Positions 29,001 through 44,000 of a stretch of 64,000 bases of DNA are shown piece by piece. The notes under the pieces were generated by a model. That model worked only from the letters and a program-made list of their open reading frames with translations. It was not told where the DNA came from and made no database searches. This DNA comes from Paragonimus skrjabini miyazakii (Eukaryota; Platyhelminthes; Trematoda; Plagiorchiida; Troglotrematidae). Within the stretch, counting starts at the first letter, position 1. The number at the start of each line of letters is the position of its first letter. The translations under genes were made by a program, and so were the position numbers. The DNA is taken from assembly GCA_014338405.1 (NCBI GenBank), contig JTDE01000444.1, positions 10,294 through 74,293 on the forward strand, written 5' to 3'.

Positions 29001-32000
29001 GTTCTACTGACATATTTGGCTATCATGGTTACAATGAAAGTTTGTCTGTTATTCATGAAGTCCTAGGCAACCAATATTTGACTAACCTAGTTGGTACTTT
29101 ATTCTGTGTACGCTTTTGCTCAGGTGTGCCTGTACAAAACCGTCAGACTTCACGAGGCAATGCATTTGCTATACTGCCCATTATTTAAGTTGAAGAAACT
29201 TATTACTAAGGCTAATGAGTCTGTCATAAATGATGTTATATTGGGTAATCGTTCCACTCAATTGCCGGTTTGAACTGTTTGGATTCTTGTGATGTTGTCA
29301 TGGTAATAAAATAGTACATGATAGTAAAACTTGCCTACCGAGTAAGAATCGCTTTCTACTCACCTGATAGGTGATTGGCTCAGAGAACAAAGTGTGAAAA
29401 CCAATCACTATCTTGGTACTGGCATCGATTTCTTGAATGAATGACAAGAATTAACCAACACATTTCAATAAACAGTTAGCGCGGGAAGTCATTGCCAATC
29501 AAACTTCAGTTGTAAAGGTTTTGAAGAGAGTGAAATTCTGTCCTTGTTTTTCTGAATGTAGTGGTCTTTTATTACCACGTGTATGCCAATCGGAAAATCC
29601 AAGTTTATCTGATTCATATATGGGGTTTAGAGTGAACTGTGACATGTTCTAAATACTTACTGTGTATTCGGATGTACACCGTGCCTTTAACCTTATGTCA
29701 TTGGAGTAACCTCTTGGAACATCTTGATACCTTATGTGGGAAGCCCTCAGCCTGGCAGTATGAAGTCTACTCATCAATGCTTGTAGACCAAAACAGTTCA
29801 ACTCGGTCAACTTTGAAGAAACTGTCCAGATTACCCTCGAGAGCTTATCAATCAGCTTTTAATGTGACCTAATGTTTTATGTTAAGAAATCAGCACACTT
29901 GAATACATCAATTTGGAATGGAGTGAAATGGCTCGATGACAGGACCGCACAAATTGTTTAGAGAATTGGCTACACGGCCGTGTGATAGCACTACGCAGCA
30001 CTAATTAAGCAGTTCAGGACTTGTGTAATTTTCTAGAACATATTATGTATGTCTGTTCACTGTTGTACCTGCAGTGCATTATACGCTCCGATGGTATCGG
30101 ATGAAATTGGATTTGACGGCCTGTATATATTGAATGATACATGCAATCCAGTTGTGAGTCGTGCGTAGCGGGGTCGTATTATAATAAGTGTTTATAATTC
30201 ACCGTGAAAAGACTGACTAATCAACCATGCAGTACTAAGAGAGATGTTACCATTATCTAGCTAGTCATGATCGGTGGTTTACTTTTTTTTTGTTCAATTT
30301 GTTTTCTAAGCGAAGAATTGGACGAAACGTTCTGCTCTCTCGAGCCATTTCCGTTTGCTGATCCAGCGGACTGGAAACGGTTAGTCTTCACATCTGTATC
30401 GTCATCCAAGACTAACGTATTGGTTGCTTTTGACAAGCTGACGGAGTTGTTAGAAAAGTCGGAGGTAGCAGTCGATTACGAAGGGGATTCGTTCATGAAC
30501 GACGAACAAAGTGGGTTGGATTTCCTTTCTTTAGAACAATAAATGTGGAAGTACATCCTTCATTACGATCCGATTAAGTATTATTCGGTATTCTGTACTT
30601 TCCAATTGTTTTTGTGTAAGGTTGCAAAATTTATTGTTATGATTTCAGGTTGTGCATTTGTCAATCGGGCGTTACTTATACGGTTTATCTTGCTAATTTT
30701 CATCAACGTCTGAATGAGTGCTGGCTGTTGGAATGTAGAGTGGAGTTTGCAAAGACATAATATTATATCCCATAATGGCACCGAGTAGTCTCAGTGTGGT
30801 TCATTTATGTTCGTAGCTGAACGTCAAACTAAGATGTTGGAATGGAATCCGGAGGTAAAAGTTTCAGGCTTCCGACGTGGCGTTGTAGCTCGTCTGATAG
30901 GACAGATATCGGGTGGGGGCACTATTAGGTCGTCTCCTTTATTACGCGCTCAATCACTTGCTCCAAAACCGAGAAGGAGAAGAGACGCGGCAACACCGCT
31001 TATTGTAAGACCGTGTTGGAATTAAGCTGTAAGGCGAAACGATTATCCTACATGGTCGACAAGACGCGAAACAAATCAAGTGAGACGACCGTACACGGCA
31101 ATCAGAGAGAGCAGATGAAGTGAAGCAGTCATATAGGGCAGTCGGGTTGTTGGAACAAGTTACGTTATAGGGGGCATCAGAAAGCAAACGCGAGGAAACA
31201 GTCCGGATATCGCACAGGTGTTTGATCGCACGTCTGCAATCTAACTGGTTGAGTGAAACCATATCACCACTCATTACCATATCATCGGAACTGGGTCGAT
31301 CGATCGATATGACGTGGTGCATCTTGGCTGTTAGGAGATGCGCCTCCTTAATAGACATACCGCTCTAGCCGGAGCACAGAGTTTCCTCTAATGGCTCGCT
31401 TCTTGATTATGGTGATTGGTTTGGTGGATTTCAGTGTTAGTTATTTGAGATAACCTCATCGTGACAGTTCATCCCGTAGATGGTTTGGTAGGTACCGAAT
31501 ACACCGTGGGGTGGCTGGATAATAGGGCCTGGATGGGGAATACGCAGGCTTCAGACATGGCTTCATGTCTCAGTTGGTAGAGCGCATGTCGTCTAGAGAC
31601 ATACATTTCTGTCGGTGGTTTGAATCCAGCCACAGCTGTGATGTTTTACAAATAGATCACTACATACCCATTAAATTTGCCATACTCTTTAATAGTAATT
31701 AGCTGATTTGTTTGATTTTCTTGAAGCGTGTTTCGTTGAGTTTTATGTCATATAGTATGATGTGGGTGTCATCGCGTGTGCTCTCACAATATTCGCTTCT
31801 CACATACCACACGTCTAGTTCACAGATCAAAATTGCTATACTGCTTCCACTTATACCTTAGTTGGCTATTTGCAAGGTGTAATGTCGAATGTTCGAGTTG
31901 TTTTGTATTAGTTAGGTTCCGTCTCATTCTTCTATTTTCTTGGCTAGGGTTTGCTTTTTCCTTCATGGTTATATGGTGGTTAAGTGTAAGCGAAAACTAT

Positions 32001-35000
32001 TAATGTATTGCTGGCTATCTTTTGGTGCTGCTGCTGCTGATGATGATGACTGTACGACATGGCATTTAATGACAAGATTACCTGATTGTTCGTATACATA
32101 ACGAACCAATCAAAGTAAGTTAAAATATTGAATAAGTTGCCAGTTAGAAACAAAGTGCTATCTGAAAACCTTAGTTCGTTAAAGACTGGAGCTTAGCCTT
32201 AAAGTCATGATACTAAGATTGACTCCAGCATGATCCGACTTTAACCTTTGGTACACAGGCGAGCGTGTATTACGGTGTATTACTGATTGTGTGCCCTATG
32301 GCTGACAGAACTGATACCCAGTGCCTCTTACTGTTTTTTGTTTGTTTGAAGCAATTTGTTTTTTTTTTCATTCGCGCGCATAGGTGCCGGTTACTTACGT
32401 TCGGATACTTTAGTCATGCTCATCCAATCGCATATGATTATCTACTTTTCCCTCTATCATCACTCCAACTGCTTTTGGGTTGAAACTTCTGTGGACAGAT
32501 TTTGGCGGATCTTATGGACAATCCTTATCTCTGCTGTAACTAACTGCTCTTAGTTTCTGATTATGATATTGTTTCGTAAATTACGATTTTTCCGTATTTC
32601 ACTTCTTTTATTCTTGCAATCATGCAGCTTGGTCTTTCGTGTCAAAGGTTCCCACATTGGCCGTCGGTCTCGTATCTCAGTCGTTTATTCAGACTTGTGA
32701 AACTCGACTGAAATTCGCTTTCAGTCTACTTATGCTTGCTTCCCGTTACCATATGAATCCGACAAATGCCGAAGGATTCTCTATGCATGAAGACAGTAAC
32801 TCCTGTGAAAACATCATTGCTCGTCTCAGCAAACTGGTCAGAAGCCTTCGGTTACTCTTGTGGATTGGCTGCACAAGAATACATTCGGTCACAGATCCCA
32901 AAAAACTGTAAGTAGCTTATGTTCTATGACAAGGTGACAAATTCTCTTCCAATGGCTTTTTGAAGCTACTATCTTTTATCGGTTGGGTCTCATTTCAGTC
33001 ATACTGTTTCGAATCGCCTCATCATGGTTTATCAAATTGGGACGATCTACCTGTTCGTTAATGTAGTCTAAATGATTTCGTACTGCTTATAATAAACATG
33101 TTTGAAGTTTCACCTTTATTAGAGTTCAACATTGGAGCCATGTCCTGCTCTAGTCTCACTTTTGAGTGATTCGCACTTGACCGCTTGGCCACTTATCTCA
33201 TTTTAGATAAGTGACCGAATCATCACACGTTCGTTGAACCAGCTGCGTCACGTGAACGACATTTGATGAGCCTGAATGAATTAGAATGGCACCTTTTCCT
33301 AACTTCCTGCCAACTTCTTTGAGTGATACATCCGAAACTGTCGGCTCATGAAAGACAACACACAACCTTTTGTCGTACTAGTGGTAGAACAGTTACGTCA
33401 CATTTCCCAACACTGCAACGGCTTTGTCGTCGATTTTGCTTGACGATGAGTGGGCATTCTTACGGGCATCACATTGTTTAATATTGACCTCTATTTACAC
33501 TGTCTTTATTGATCTTAAACTTGTCAGATCGCATTTTGCTGTGGAATCCGACTGAACTAAACCAAACATCTAACATACTGTAGATGCTATCCTTAGAAGT
33601 ATGTAAACAGTTCTTGTAACTGTTGGATTTCATCTCAGTGTATCCAGGCTTACTTACTGGTAATCGATAATCCTTACATTTGACGAAAACATTTTGCCAG
33701 GCAGGTGAACTTTTCGACCATCCTCTTCTGAAAAGAGGCCCTGAAGGCCTTGAGTTTCGCTCCTCTTAAAACTCGTCACCTGTGAACCCCTTTTGAAACA
33801 GCGGATATTTGAGATTTTGCCCACGTTTACTGTTATGCCATTGACCTAAATACTCAGTCGCATTCGCTTTTGATTAATACTAAATTTGTTAGAACACCTT
33901 GAAAAGAGTCACAGTAACTGACCTGGTAACTGCAGTCAGTAATCACATGTTCGTCACTTCTCAACCAAGTTTACTCATGTTAACCAAAGCCCCAGCGGTC
34001 TACGTGGTACGTGTGTGGTGGTTGTTAGACATGGAACGACAAATAGATTGCGCGCTTTGCCTTAACATCGAATTGGGCTTTGGACAAACGCATATCTAAC
34101 CTTACTAATCCCTTATTGACCTCTTCGAGCAAAGTTTCTTATGTATGTGATTCACAATGTACCCCGTGCTGTTTGCAATCTGATTACTTATCGTACTTAA
34201 AATACTTTTCACGTTGTATGATATGATTCATTGATTTTTAGCACTATTGTTGAAGATCACTTGAGTATATTGGGTCTACGCTATTCGTCCCAAGTTGGCA
34301 GACCACTAATCGAACCAGGTCAACGTTTGCAGTCCTCTCAGCTACCAGGCTTGACTCTCCTGGAGCAGCTGTGCTCGATCTGGCCCGATTGTCAGCTTTG
34401 TCGTACTGCTAACTCGGTTGACTGTGATACAGTTCATCAGCCATGGATGCTGCGCTGTTTTACGCTAGTTGCTGATCTCTACGCGATACTGAATTCCTCG
34501 CAGAATTACGGGCGGGGTCTGCTTTGTGTTTTTCGTCACTTACTAATTGGAGCTCATGTGAGTTTACCCACTTTTTTCTGACTTTCAACGTGTTTAAACC
34601 TTGTACGTTCTTCCCCATTCTCAGTGTGTTTTGAGTCGAGCTAAGTTTACTCGATTTGGATCTAGTACTGCTTTTCATTTGCCGTTCTTGCTAAACTTTG
34701 ATATTTTCCCCTTCTGTCATCTTCTATTGTTCCTCGGAAGTGTAAAATGGTTACAGAGTCTAAATCCTTTACTCACCTATGTTATTCTGCGTTGACAACA
34801 TTATGTTCATTTTCCTTGAATATGTTTTCAAACAACTGTACTCAAGGTCGTCACCCAGGACTTCCACTCTTGTGACTTGTTACGTGATCGTGAAACGTCA
34901 CCCCACTGGTTAAGTTCGGTTATTGTAGTTGTACGTAGTCACAGTGTACGAAGTACCACCCACCTCTCAAGTTGCATCGACAACCAACTCGTACGTGAAT

Positions 35001-38000
35001 TCTGTCTGGCAAGTGGTCAGCATGTCCAGTTGCGTATGTTCGAGGTATTGTGTTCTCAAGTCTCTGTGAACAATATTATTATTATCGGGTTGGTTGTTTC
35101 GCTTTTTGATGTCTAGCGTATAAATGTAGGTATCGCAACGATAATCTCAACGGTAAGGGCTGGCAAGATTGAAGCGAACATTTAAAATTAATATTTTCCC
35201 AACCGGTACTGTACTGTCGAAGGCGAGTACATTTTTAAAAAATCGAACACTACTGGCTGACGGAGACCTTATGACCTTAAACTGTGCGGGATACGTTTGT
35301 GTGTGATCCTGTTATTTACAAAACTATGCATATAGTAACGATTGCAGTAGGTTACTTTCCTTGACCAATATTGTAAAACACGACAGACCAACCTCTATTT
35401 GAAGTATACAAACAAGATGCTCATAGACGTATTCAATGTACTAATCGTGTGAAGTATTGACGGGAGGCAACAATTACCATAGTGCAAGACCTCGATTAAT
35501 TCGTTAACATATGTGTCTTTACCGTCTTAACATTGCTTGCGTTTTTCCATGTCGGTGGCAAATGTTCTACTGCACTTTTTTTCCTGAAATTCTTGGGCAA
35601 GATGCTCTGTCCAACACTTCCGAAAGTAGTGGTGTTTCTCATGCAATTTAAACCACTTTCATTATTTCTAAGCACCTTATTGCTTGTGACTAAATTTCTG
35701 AACGAATCCTTGTGCTTTATTTCAGTCCACTTCTAACTATTACATACGCAGAAACAGCAAACTGTCGTTGCCCGTACAACGTCGTATAACTACCCTGTGG
35801 TTCCCCTCGTTTTGCACATTTGATGAGTGACCGCAATTCACTGTTAAAGAAGCTTTTTGATAGACATTTTTGTTTCGACCGACATGCAGCATGGTGCTCC
35901 TCTTACAGACAGCGGGAATCCCAGGAGTCCTTCTAGTGTTGTGGTGTTCCGTGTTGGAGGGTTTGCCAACCTATTCGGTGAATGTACCTCACTAACTGAC
36001 TGCACAAATACAGAGACTCTGTGAGCCTCTTCAATATGGTACTGCTTATTTTCACCGGTCATTTCCGACTGCACGATGATACGGATGATTTTTCACGAAA
36101 CACTACGACTGTATACAATCGAAATTAAGATACTGCTTGCATCTGTGTATGCACTTCACAAATTGGTCATAGGGTTGGCTAAAGTTTCTTGCCTCTGGTT
36201 CAGCCGTTGTTTTCTTACGGAACCTCACAATATTCATTGAACTTTAATCATTTTTACTTGCATTTCAGGCTTGTTACTCAAATCGACCCAGTGTTCACCT
36301 GGCGTATGAAGTGTCCAGGGACATGGGCGATTCTGATGGCCTCTCTTTAAGTCAGCATACGTGCCACCGGTTTACTTTAGCTTGAACCTTTAGGGATCAC
36401 TGATACATCTGAGCATTTTCGCATCCGCATTGGTACAGTATCGTAGTTGTGACATTTGTTGTTAGACTTGCAAATCTGTCTCGCTCGCCTTCCGATGACA
36501 TTGAACACCAATGTGTTCCTGACTTCCCTATTGAAAGCATTGTTTCGATTAGTCTCTACTTGTGCCAAAACGTGCTATCTTTTCTTCAAAAACAAGAAAG
36601 TATCCTCATTTTTCTTCTATCATCACGCAATTGGTAGGAGCATAAACTGAGACCCCTGGCCATTCTGTCAGTTCGTAGTGTCGCTAACTAATTTTGAACT
36701 CCAAACCGTGGGTCAACGAAGCATAAGTCTTGACTTAAAAGTGGAGAAAAGTGGATGCGATCAAATCTGTGGTTGGCAAGCGATCCAGAATGACAGTCGT
36801 CAAAACCAACGCACTAGTAGCGATCAGAAGAGTGATGTCAACAAATGTGGTTTGACGTGACATACTCTCTGGAGAGAGAAATTCGACTTGAGGGACTAAA
36901 ATGCCTGTTTTTTTAGCCGGGTTTAAGGGTGTGTTCTCGAGCCACAGTGGAGGAGGTCATTTCGTAGGAAGGATCCGTGATCCGACTAACTTGAAATAGG
37001 AGGTTCGATCGTGCATAGTAGTAATGCCACATCCAGCACATGTTGCTAAGTTCACGTGCCACGGACACGGCTCATATTACATACGTTTAAACCCAGTGAA
37101 GCATGTATGTGATAGTTCAGGGTATGTATTTGTTCACTACTTTTGTGTGTGGAATGTTAGAGCTTGTTACACGTGATGCTATGCAAACGGTCTTTTTCCA
37201 GCGTAAAGGGGAGAATGAAGGTCATTCCAATAGTCGTCCTAGTGTTACACCGTGACCAATAACCTAATATTTGATGTTTTCCTTTGTGAGCGACGTTTTC
37301 TTATTCATTAGGTGACCTTCAGTTTTCATATGGATGCATGTTTCAAAGGCTGTGTGGCAATTTTGATTTTACTTTGAATTATGACCTATATTTAGCAAAT
37401 TGTTCTGCTTCTAATTTCTTGGACAGTTCAGTGACCATTGCATAGATGTCTACGTCAGACTAATCCAACATCTCGAAAACTGTACCATATCATCACTGAC
37501 ATTCGGTTGCTGTTAGGATACAGTATTTAGCTGTCACATCACAGTGCGTTTGCTACCATGGAGTATGATAAGTAGCGTCTAGGCTAAATGGTGTCCGGTC
37601 GCCTATCTCAGAATGAATCGAACTCACAACCTGCGTTTGATAGTCGACGTTGTTTCTACGGTGCTCCCTCGAACTGAGTCTTATGGAAAAAAAGCCGATG
37701 CAGTTATAAAACTTGGATTTGAAGACGACATTTGAAGTGGTAATGGTTGCTGTACACTACCAGCCTCCGAATAAGTGTAGGAAAACAATTATGTAACCAA
37801 GTCTGCCGTTCTGTTTGTTCTAGTTTCACATCCCATATAACCATTTGCCACTAGTCTCGAGTTAGTTATTTGGCGTAAACACTTTGACCTGGCCTGTTTG
37901 AAGATACGCGTTTAAAGACCTCCTGTATATGGTCCTCTCTACTTTTCATCTCTTCTTGGGATTGCATTTTTGTTTACACGTTTTATTAGTTATCTTGTCA

Positions 38001-41000
38001 TTTGAATTTACATTGGTGAAGAATGCACATGGTGTGTTGATTTTGAAGATGGTTTTGCGTCCGTCCTGTTTTTATTAACTTGCTTTCTGAATTTTATCTA
38101 GTTTCCATTTATTTCACCGGATTATTACCAGAAGTCTGTCTATGTTGAACACATCTCTTTTATCGTTTCAGGCAAGAGAACTAATTACTCTGGCCAATCT
38201 CCTCTCTGTGGTCAACCCGCCCGGTCTCAGTTCGCATGCAGATAATATGGATCAGGACTTCACTGAGCTGTGCTCAGCCGAAACACCTTCGTGGGAAGGA
38301 GATTATAGTCTGGTTCGGCTGCTTACTGGGCTGGCACATTTATGGGTTGAGTAAGTTCGATCGCACATTGAATTGGAACGACATCATAATTTACAGTCGC
38401 GCTCAACTAAACTAATAATTTTTTTGCCACCATGGAATTCCACTTGAAGCGCTGCATCAATTAATTAGCATTTTACCCATCCAGTGTGATGATCGTATCG
38501 TCAGTTATTTTTTGTAGGCCCTTTCTTCTGCTGAACTGAGGCTCGGTCATAACATCTATTCATTTTCTGATCCTATCCCCCAGTAGTTCCGATCTTGGTT
38601 ATTTGATACTGTTTAATATATTTTTGGGCCCAGCCGTCTGTGTATGTTTTGCAGTATCTGTCTATCTCATTTGCATCCGGCTCGTTGGAAAGGTTATCAG
38701 AACCTTCGTCGCATTATAACCTGTGGTGTGTCCACATCTGGATGATTACCAATTCGAATATTCAATCGTATTTTACATTATATTTCTAAATTGTTCCTTA
38801 GAAACACTTCCTTCTCGTCACTGGGATGGATGGCAGGACAAACCTCAGTTCTTCCTGTACCTGTATGATGCGTCTACACCTGGTAAAAATCTACCGTTCA
38901 TTTTTTTTTACCCTCCAGCCAACCAGATTTAGCCGAAGAAGATTTCATTCAGGCTTCCGATTGGCTCAAATGCCATGTACAGGGTATACTGCAATCACGA
39001 TCTGATCTTGGCTGTTTACCACTTGCTGTTGCGCCACCTACCACGTTTTCACAAACGCTACTTTTGGGTGTGCTATTCCCCGGAGAATTCAGTAATCTGC
39101 AATTATTTTGTTCTGAAGAGTCGCAGGAAGGCATCAGCGATCACATTTGTCCTGAGGAGGTTCAAGTCCGGTTCTTGTTGAAGGTAGGTGTTTTTTATTC
39201 CAAGTTGAAAACTACGTGCGTGTGTTCAGTCACGTCGAACTGTCTGATTTTGTTCTGTAACTCATCCCTCTCGTTGGCACTAAGTGTTTGTTGTGTTGCC
39301 ATTCGCCAACTCGATGGCCTGTATGCTCAAGCACTGGCTTTACTAATTACCGAAATCTCGCCACTGGTGCACTGTGTTGTGTTATCGTGGTTTCTCTTTT
39401 GGGTTTCTGATCACTGACTGTACACCGCTGTCATTCCATAGTTATTTTCGTTACTGAAGATTGTTTTTTGTGTGTGGCTAAATTGAACGGGTTCTCTTGT
39501 GCGTTGTTTTACTCTGTGGTCTAATGTGATTTACTTAAGTGATATTAGTCTGTTGGCCTTACACCTTCATTTACTCAAAGCCCCCTTTTTTCATGTTATT
39601 TTTTTCTTTGCTGTGATCGGTTTGTTCGGGCAAACTTTTAGTCCAGTGTTTTTTCTTCCCCTAAGAGCTCATGCACTATAGATAGTTTGTGTCCTGATGT
39701 TAACTGGAGTTAGATATGGTTGATATGGTTGTACCCGGTTTTGGCAAGTCATATTCGCTGATCCTTACTCACTCGAGGTGTACATGCTTTTAGTACGCTT
39801 TATTCTGTCGCTTTTTATTCCCTAATGTATGTTTTTAATACTCGGAATTAGGGACTTCGAATAGCCCTAGAAATCGTAATCGGATTGAAACCTCCCACGC
39901 AAGTAATATGGAGAAGACCTCGTACTGGTTGCAGTAAGCATTTCATATTCATGAGACAAGAAGCCGAATTTGTGGATGTACAACAGTATTAAAGATATCA
40001 TAATCACTCATTGGCTGGTCGTATTAGCACATACAAAGTCACAAACTGAACGTTAATTGGTGCAATACGCAACAAATAACTAAGCGAATATCAGAAGGCG
40101 TAACATTGAGATTGTTCGTCCAATCCTGATGTAGTATCTTCAACGTGACGTTTGGATTGGTCTCTTGTTAGAACTCCTATTGTTTCGGGTTTTGGGTAGG
40201 CGGTGAATCGAGTAGATTTTCATCACAATGTTTTACTTGTTTTTTTTTTTACTTCAAGAGACCATTGTTGTGGCAGTTTTCTGTAACCTATGAATCTGTT
40301 GTCAAATGTCTTCGTTAACTACATCGCATCCATTTATGTCACCAATTGAACTGGCAACTTTTATCGTAGAACAAGGCTTTCCTGTGCTATTTGTCTCAGG
40401 AGTTTGTGAACATTATTTTCATTCACTTTAGTTTTTCCGTATTTGTGCGGTATGTCACCCCATCAGTGACATACTTTTATAAATACAGTGTTAGTTCCGA
40501 TACATTTTGATCGTTTTTTCTTCAACTCCTGCGGTGACCCTCTTCTGAGCCCATCCGCACTCTCTCTTGTTTACTTGTGTTGGTCTCCTTCTACCCTTTT
40601 CACATAATAAAGCTTAAATTGTTGGATATGCGTGCGACCCATGAGTAACTTCCCGTTTTTCGCGTTCCCTAGTTGATCAAATTTCATGTGTGAATAGGTC
40701 CTTCCCGTTTTTCTCACCATTTTGATCGCAGTGGTTGCACTTCACTGCCTGATGTTTGACTCAGTTTATTGTTGTCTCACCAGAATGTTTGTGTGGTTTC
40801 GAATGAAAGGATCTTGAAGCTCACTCTGAATAGAATCGAATGTACTTAACGGATTTAGCACTCGCGAAAAAATGTTATTAGTGTAAAACATTTTGATTAT
40901 TCCCTGTTTACTAACTTGCTTGGGGCCGTTGTATAAGGTCGACTTTTCTTTATCTCAACTGGTGGTTTGTCCGATTGTCTGTGTTCCTTTCCAGGTGAGT

Positions 41001-44000
41001 CTGGTTATTAGTGAACTAGCTTTCAATCTACGTAGTTTTCATCATCCACTTCGTCAAGCTGATTTCTCATAACCGGTTTTCTTCCAGTTTTTCCTTCATC
41101 AATTACTGGTGATAGCCGAATGCGACTCGAATCACTAGCGATCTTTTTGGTACAAGNNNNNNNNNNNNNNNNNNNNNNNNNNNNNNNNNNNNNNNNNNNN
41201 NNNNNNNNNNNNNNNNNNNNNNNNNNNNNNNNNNNNNNNNNNNNNNNNNNNNNNNNAATCAAATGGTTTTTTTTGGGAAAAAAGAAAAGGTTTTCATCCT
41301 ATAAACCGCCGTTATCGTAGGCATTGTCTGAGACTGAGCGATTTGAATCGTAGATTCTTACACTCCGCATGATTGTATGCACTGTTCAAACTAATGTTGC
41401 AATGGGCTTTTCCTGTTCAACTGATGGAGGGTTACCGAGCAACATTAACTAACGGTGTGCGCAATTTCCATTCATCTTGCTCGTTTCAGGTCATGCCCGT
41501 TTTGGAGGCTTCAGACTGTGTTATTCAAGTACTTCGTTTGTGCGAATTCGCTCTGAACCTCCTGGCCAAGGTTCATTTGACGCCACCCCGTACCGAAGGC
41601 CTCTCTTCATCAATGGACAATCCTCCCTCCGATCAGCATGCGATCAAGTCTGGACGTTTGACTTCCATTTTGAACAATCTGCATGCCTGTCAAGACGAGC
41701 CGAACGAAGGCTTCCTATGTGGCCCACTTCCCAAGAATGGTGTGTGTGTTTATTCGTGTATACTGTTTACTGTGTATTGATTCTCACCTAACTTGGCTGT
41801 TGTTTTTATGGTGATGCGGTGCAATTAGCATCAATTGCCAGATGGACCAATTTTTAACGGTGTTTTTTAAATGACAAATCTAGGTAGCTCCACTCAGCGG
41901 TTAAATACCTTTAATTCTGTGGTAGTGAGAAGACAAACCTGATGGAACATACCTATCGTACAAGCAAAGTAATTACCCATTTCAACAAATAACATGGAAT
42001 CCTAACTCAAACGAGCATGGTTGATCGTAAGCAGGTAGCCAATCAGGAGGCGCTAAGGAGACCAGTATTAAGCACAAGAAGTCTGGTTTCCTTTACTGTT
42101 CAAGCACTCGACTCTGACGGGCTAGATCCAAACCTTTGCCCTACTCATTGTTTCAAAACGTCCCATCCGGTAAATGCGATGTTTTTCTTTTCATCTATGT
42201 TTAGCTGTGAGCTTGAACAGCCGGGCAGAATGTTTACATAACAAATAAACAAGTGATGGTGCTTAACGGCTTCCGTATGAATTGACCTAACGTCTAGCAC
42301 TAGGGAAATAATTACGTTTATTATATATGTTGACAGCTATATCCATCTCTTCTTTTACAGTTTGTACGTTGTGTTGCTTTCATTTGTAATCTGATCAATA
42401 TGCGTCTTTATTTGTTGTATCCCGACTTTTCGGAGCCAGGTAGCTATACCATAAACCTACCCACTTATTTGCCAAATGTTGGTTCGGTGAATCTATAATT
42501 CCTTTTTATTTACAAGGTAGCCTGCCTTCTTTCAATATTTATCTCCGATCCCATGAGCTCTATGTCACATGATTTCACCTGGGAGATAAATAGAAACATC
42601 AACTGTTATTTGCGCCAGTTTTTCGCCTGTCTTACTAACGAAATGTTTGATACATGTGAGGCACCGTGCTGATAGAATGACACGTTATATTTTTCGGTTT
42701 CGCGACGTTACCTCTTGTTGTCGATGGGTATTATTACTCGTTAGTGCTAAACTATGACTATACTGACTATCGTTCAAAAATTTAATTACCGTTTCACAAG
42801 ATTATTTAATAATGTTTCTCGTCACGTAGTGGTTTGTCTATTGCACTCTGAGTGGTGCTCGTTTGACACTCTAAGTACTGCGTAAACATCTTTATCTATC
42901 GGATAAACGAATCTGTATGAGGGCGCCAATTCTTACATATTTACCAATGGGTCGTTGTATGTATCAGAACGTAGAATTGGTACTTTTCACCAAAATGTAA
43001 TTTCACTAAATTTGGCCCTGGTACTACTGATGTGTTTAAGTTTATAAATGATGGCTGTAACGATACAACAATAATGTTGGTGTGTAGTATTGTATTCACT
43101 AGTTAACCAGCAGCAAATGGTGAACACCAATGCCAACCGATGACATTCGTTCTAAAGCCGGTTGTCCAATCGGTGACATCAGAAAATGGTTAGTCACACC
43201 AGGTCTGCCAACTAATTTACTGGGATTTACATGCTCCCTGATGGACGTTGATTAGAACCTGCAAACTTCAGGGCCAACGAACTCACCATCAGAGAACGTA
43301 ATTCATTAGTTGGTTCGCGCGTGAAAAGTTTGGCCACCCTAACTGCATCGGCTTAATTTGGGTTGGTTCTGTGTGGAACCAAAACTACTACTAGGTTAGC
43401 ATATGCAGTCACTTTCGGTTTTGTTATTTCAAGTGGTTTTTTTTCTACTGTTTTATTCAATTTACCTTCACTGATACCTTATTCTGACTTTTTACCCAAC
43501 ACAAATGGGATGCAAAAATCCCCAATAAAAGGAATCTGAGGGAACTAAATGACTAGCTGGGAACTGCTGTGTTAAAGTGGATCTGTAAAGAACCCGTGAG
43601 TTCACACCACTTAAAACTTGAACCAGACAACAGAGATTGGGTGAACCAAGTGTTTTCCATTATGAATGAGATAACCTCTGTACATTAACCTAGTCTACGA
43701 TGAGGGCAAATATCTTGGTTGGACATTTTGAAAGGAATCAACAATCTATGAATACTCTGTAAACATTATTCTTGTTGGCATTTGTGTCATGTATTGTGGA
43801 TCTGTTAGAAACGACCGCTTTCAGGTTGCTTCCAACATTGTGTTATTCAGATACAAACAGTGTCATGGTTTATAGTCCTGTCCGCCGTTTACTCGATTAC
43901 TACTGTGAATAAATTAGGCCACTTTAGCTATTCGTTTTGTTGGTTACCACTCGCGGGTTGGTATAGGTTGGGTGATAGACTGATTGATTTGTATTGTATA

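Noticed and set aside
30954..31358. Minus-strand open frame of 134 codons in the dispersed repeat
   Set aside because: The other copy of the repeat keeps only part of it open, so coding function is unlikely.
31567..31640. A functional tRNA gene
   Set aside because: A- and B-box motifs are good, but the acceptor stem pairs only at three or four positions and the T stem has a mismatch.
36269..36383. Exon-like segment after a good CATTTCAG acceptor (ACYSNRPSVHLAYEVS)
   Set aside because: Exons 15 and 16 join phase 0 to phase 0. The visible donor of this segment (TTTAA/GTCAGC) would give phase 1, so including it breaks the frame.
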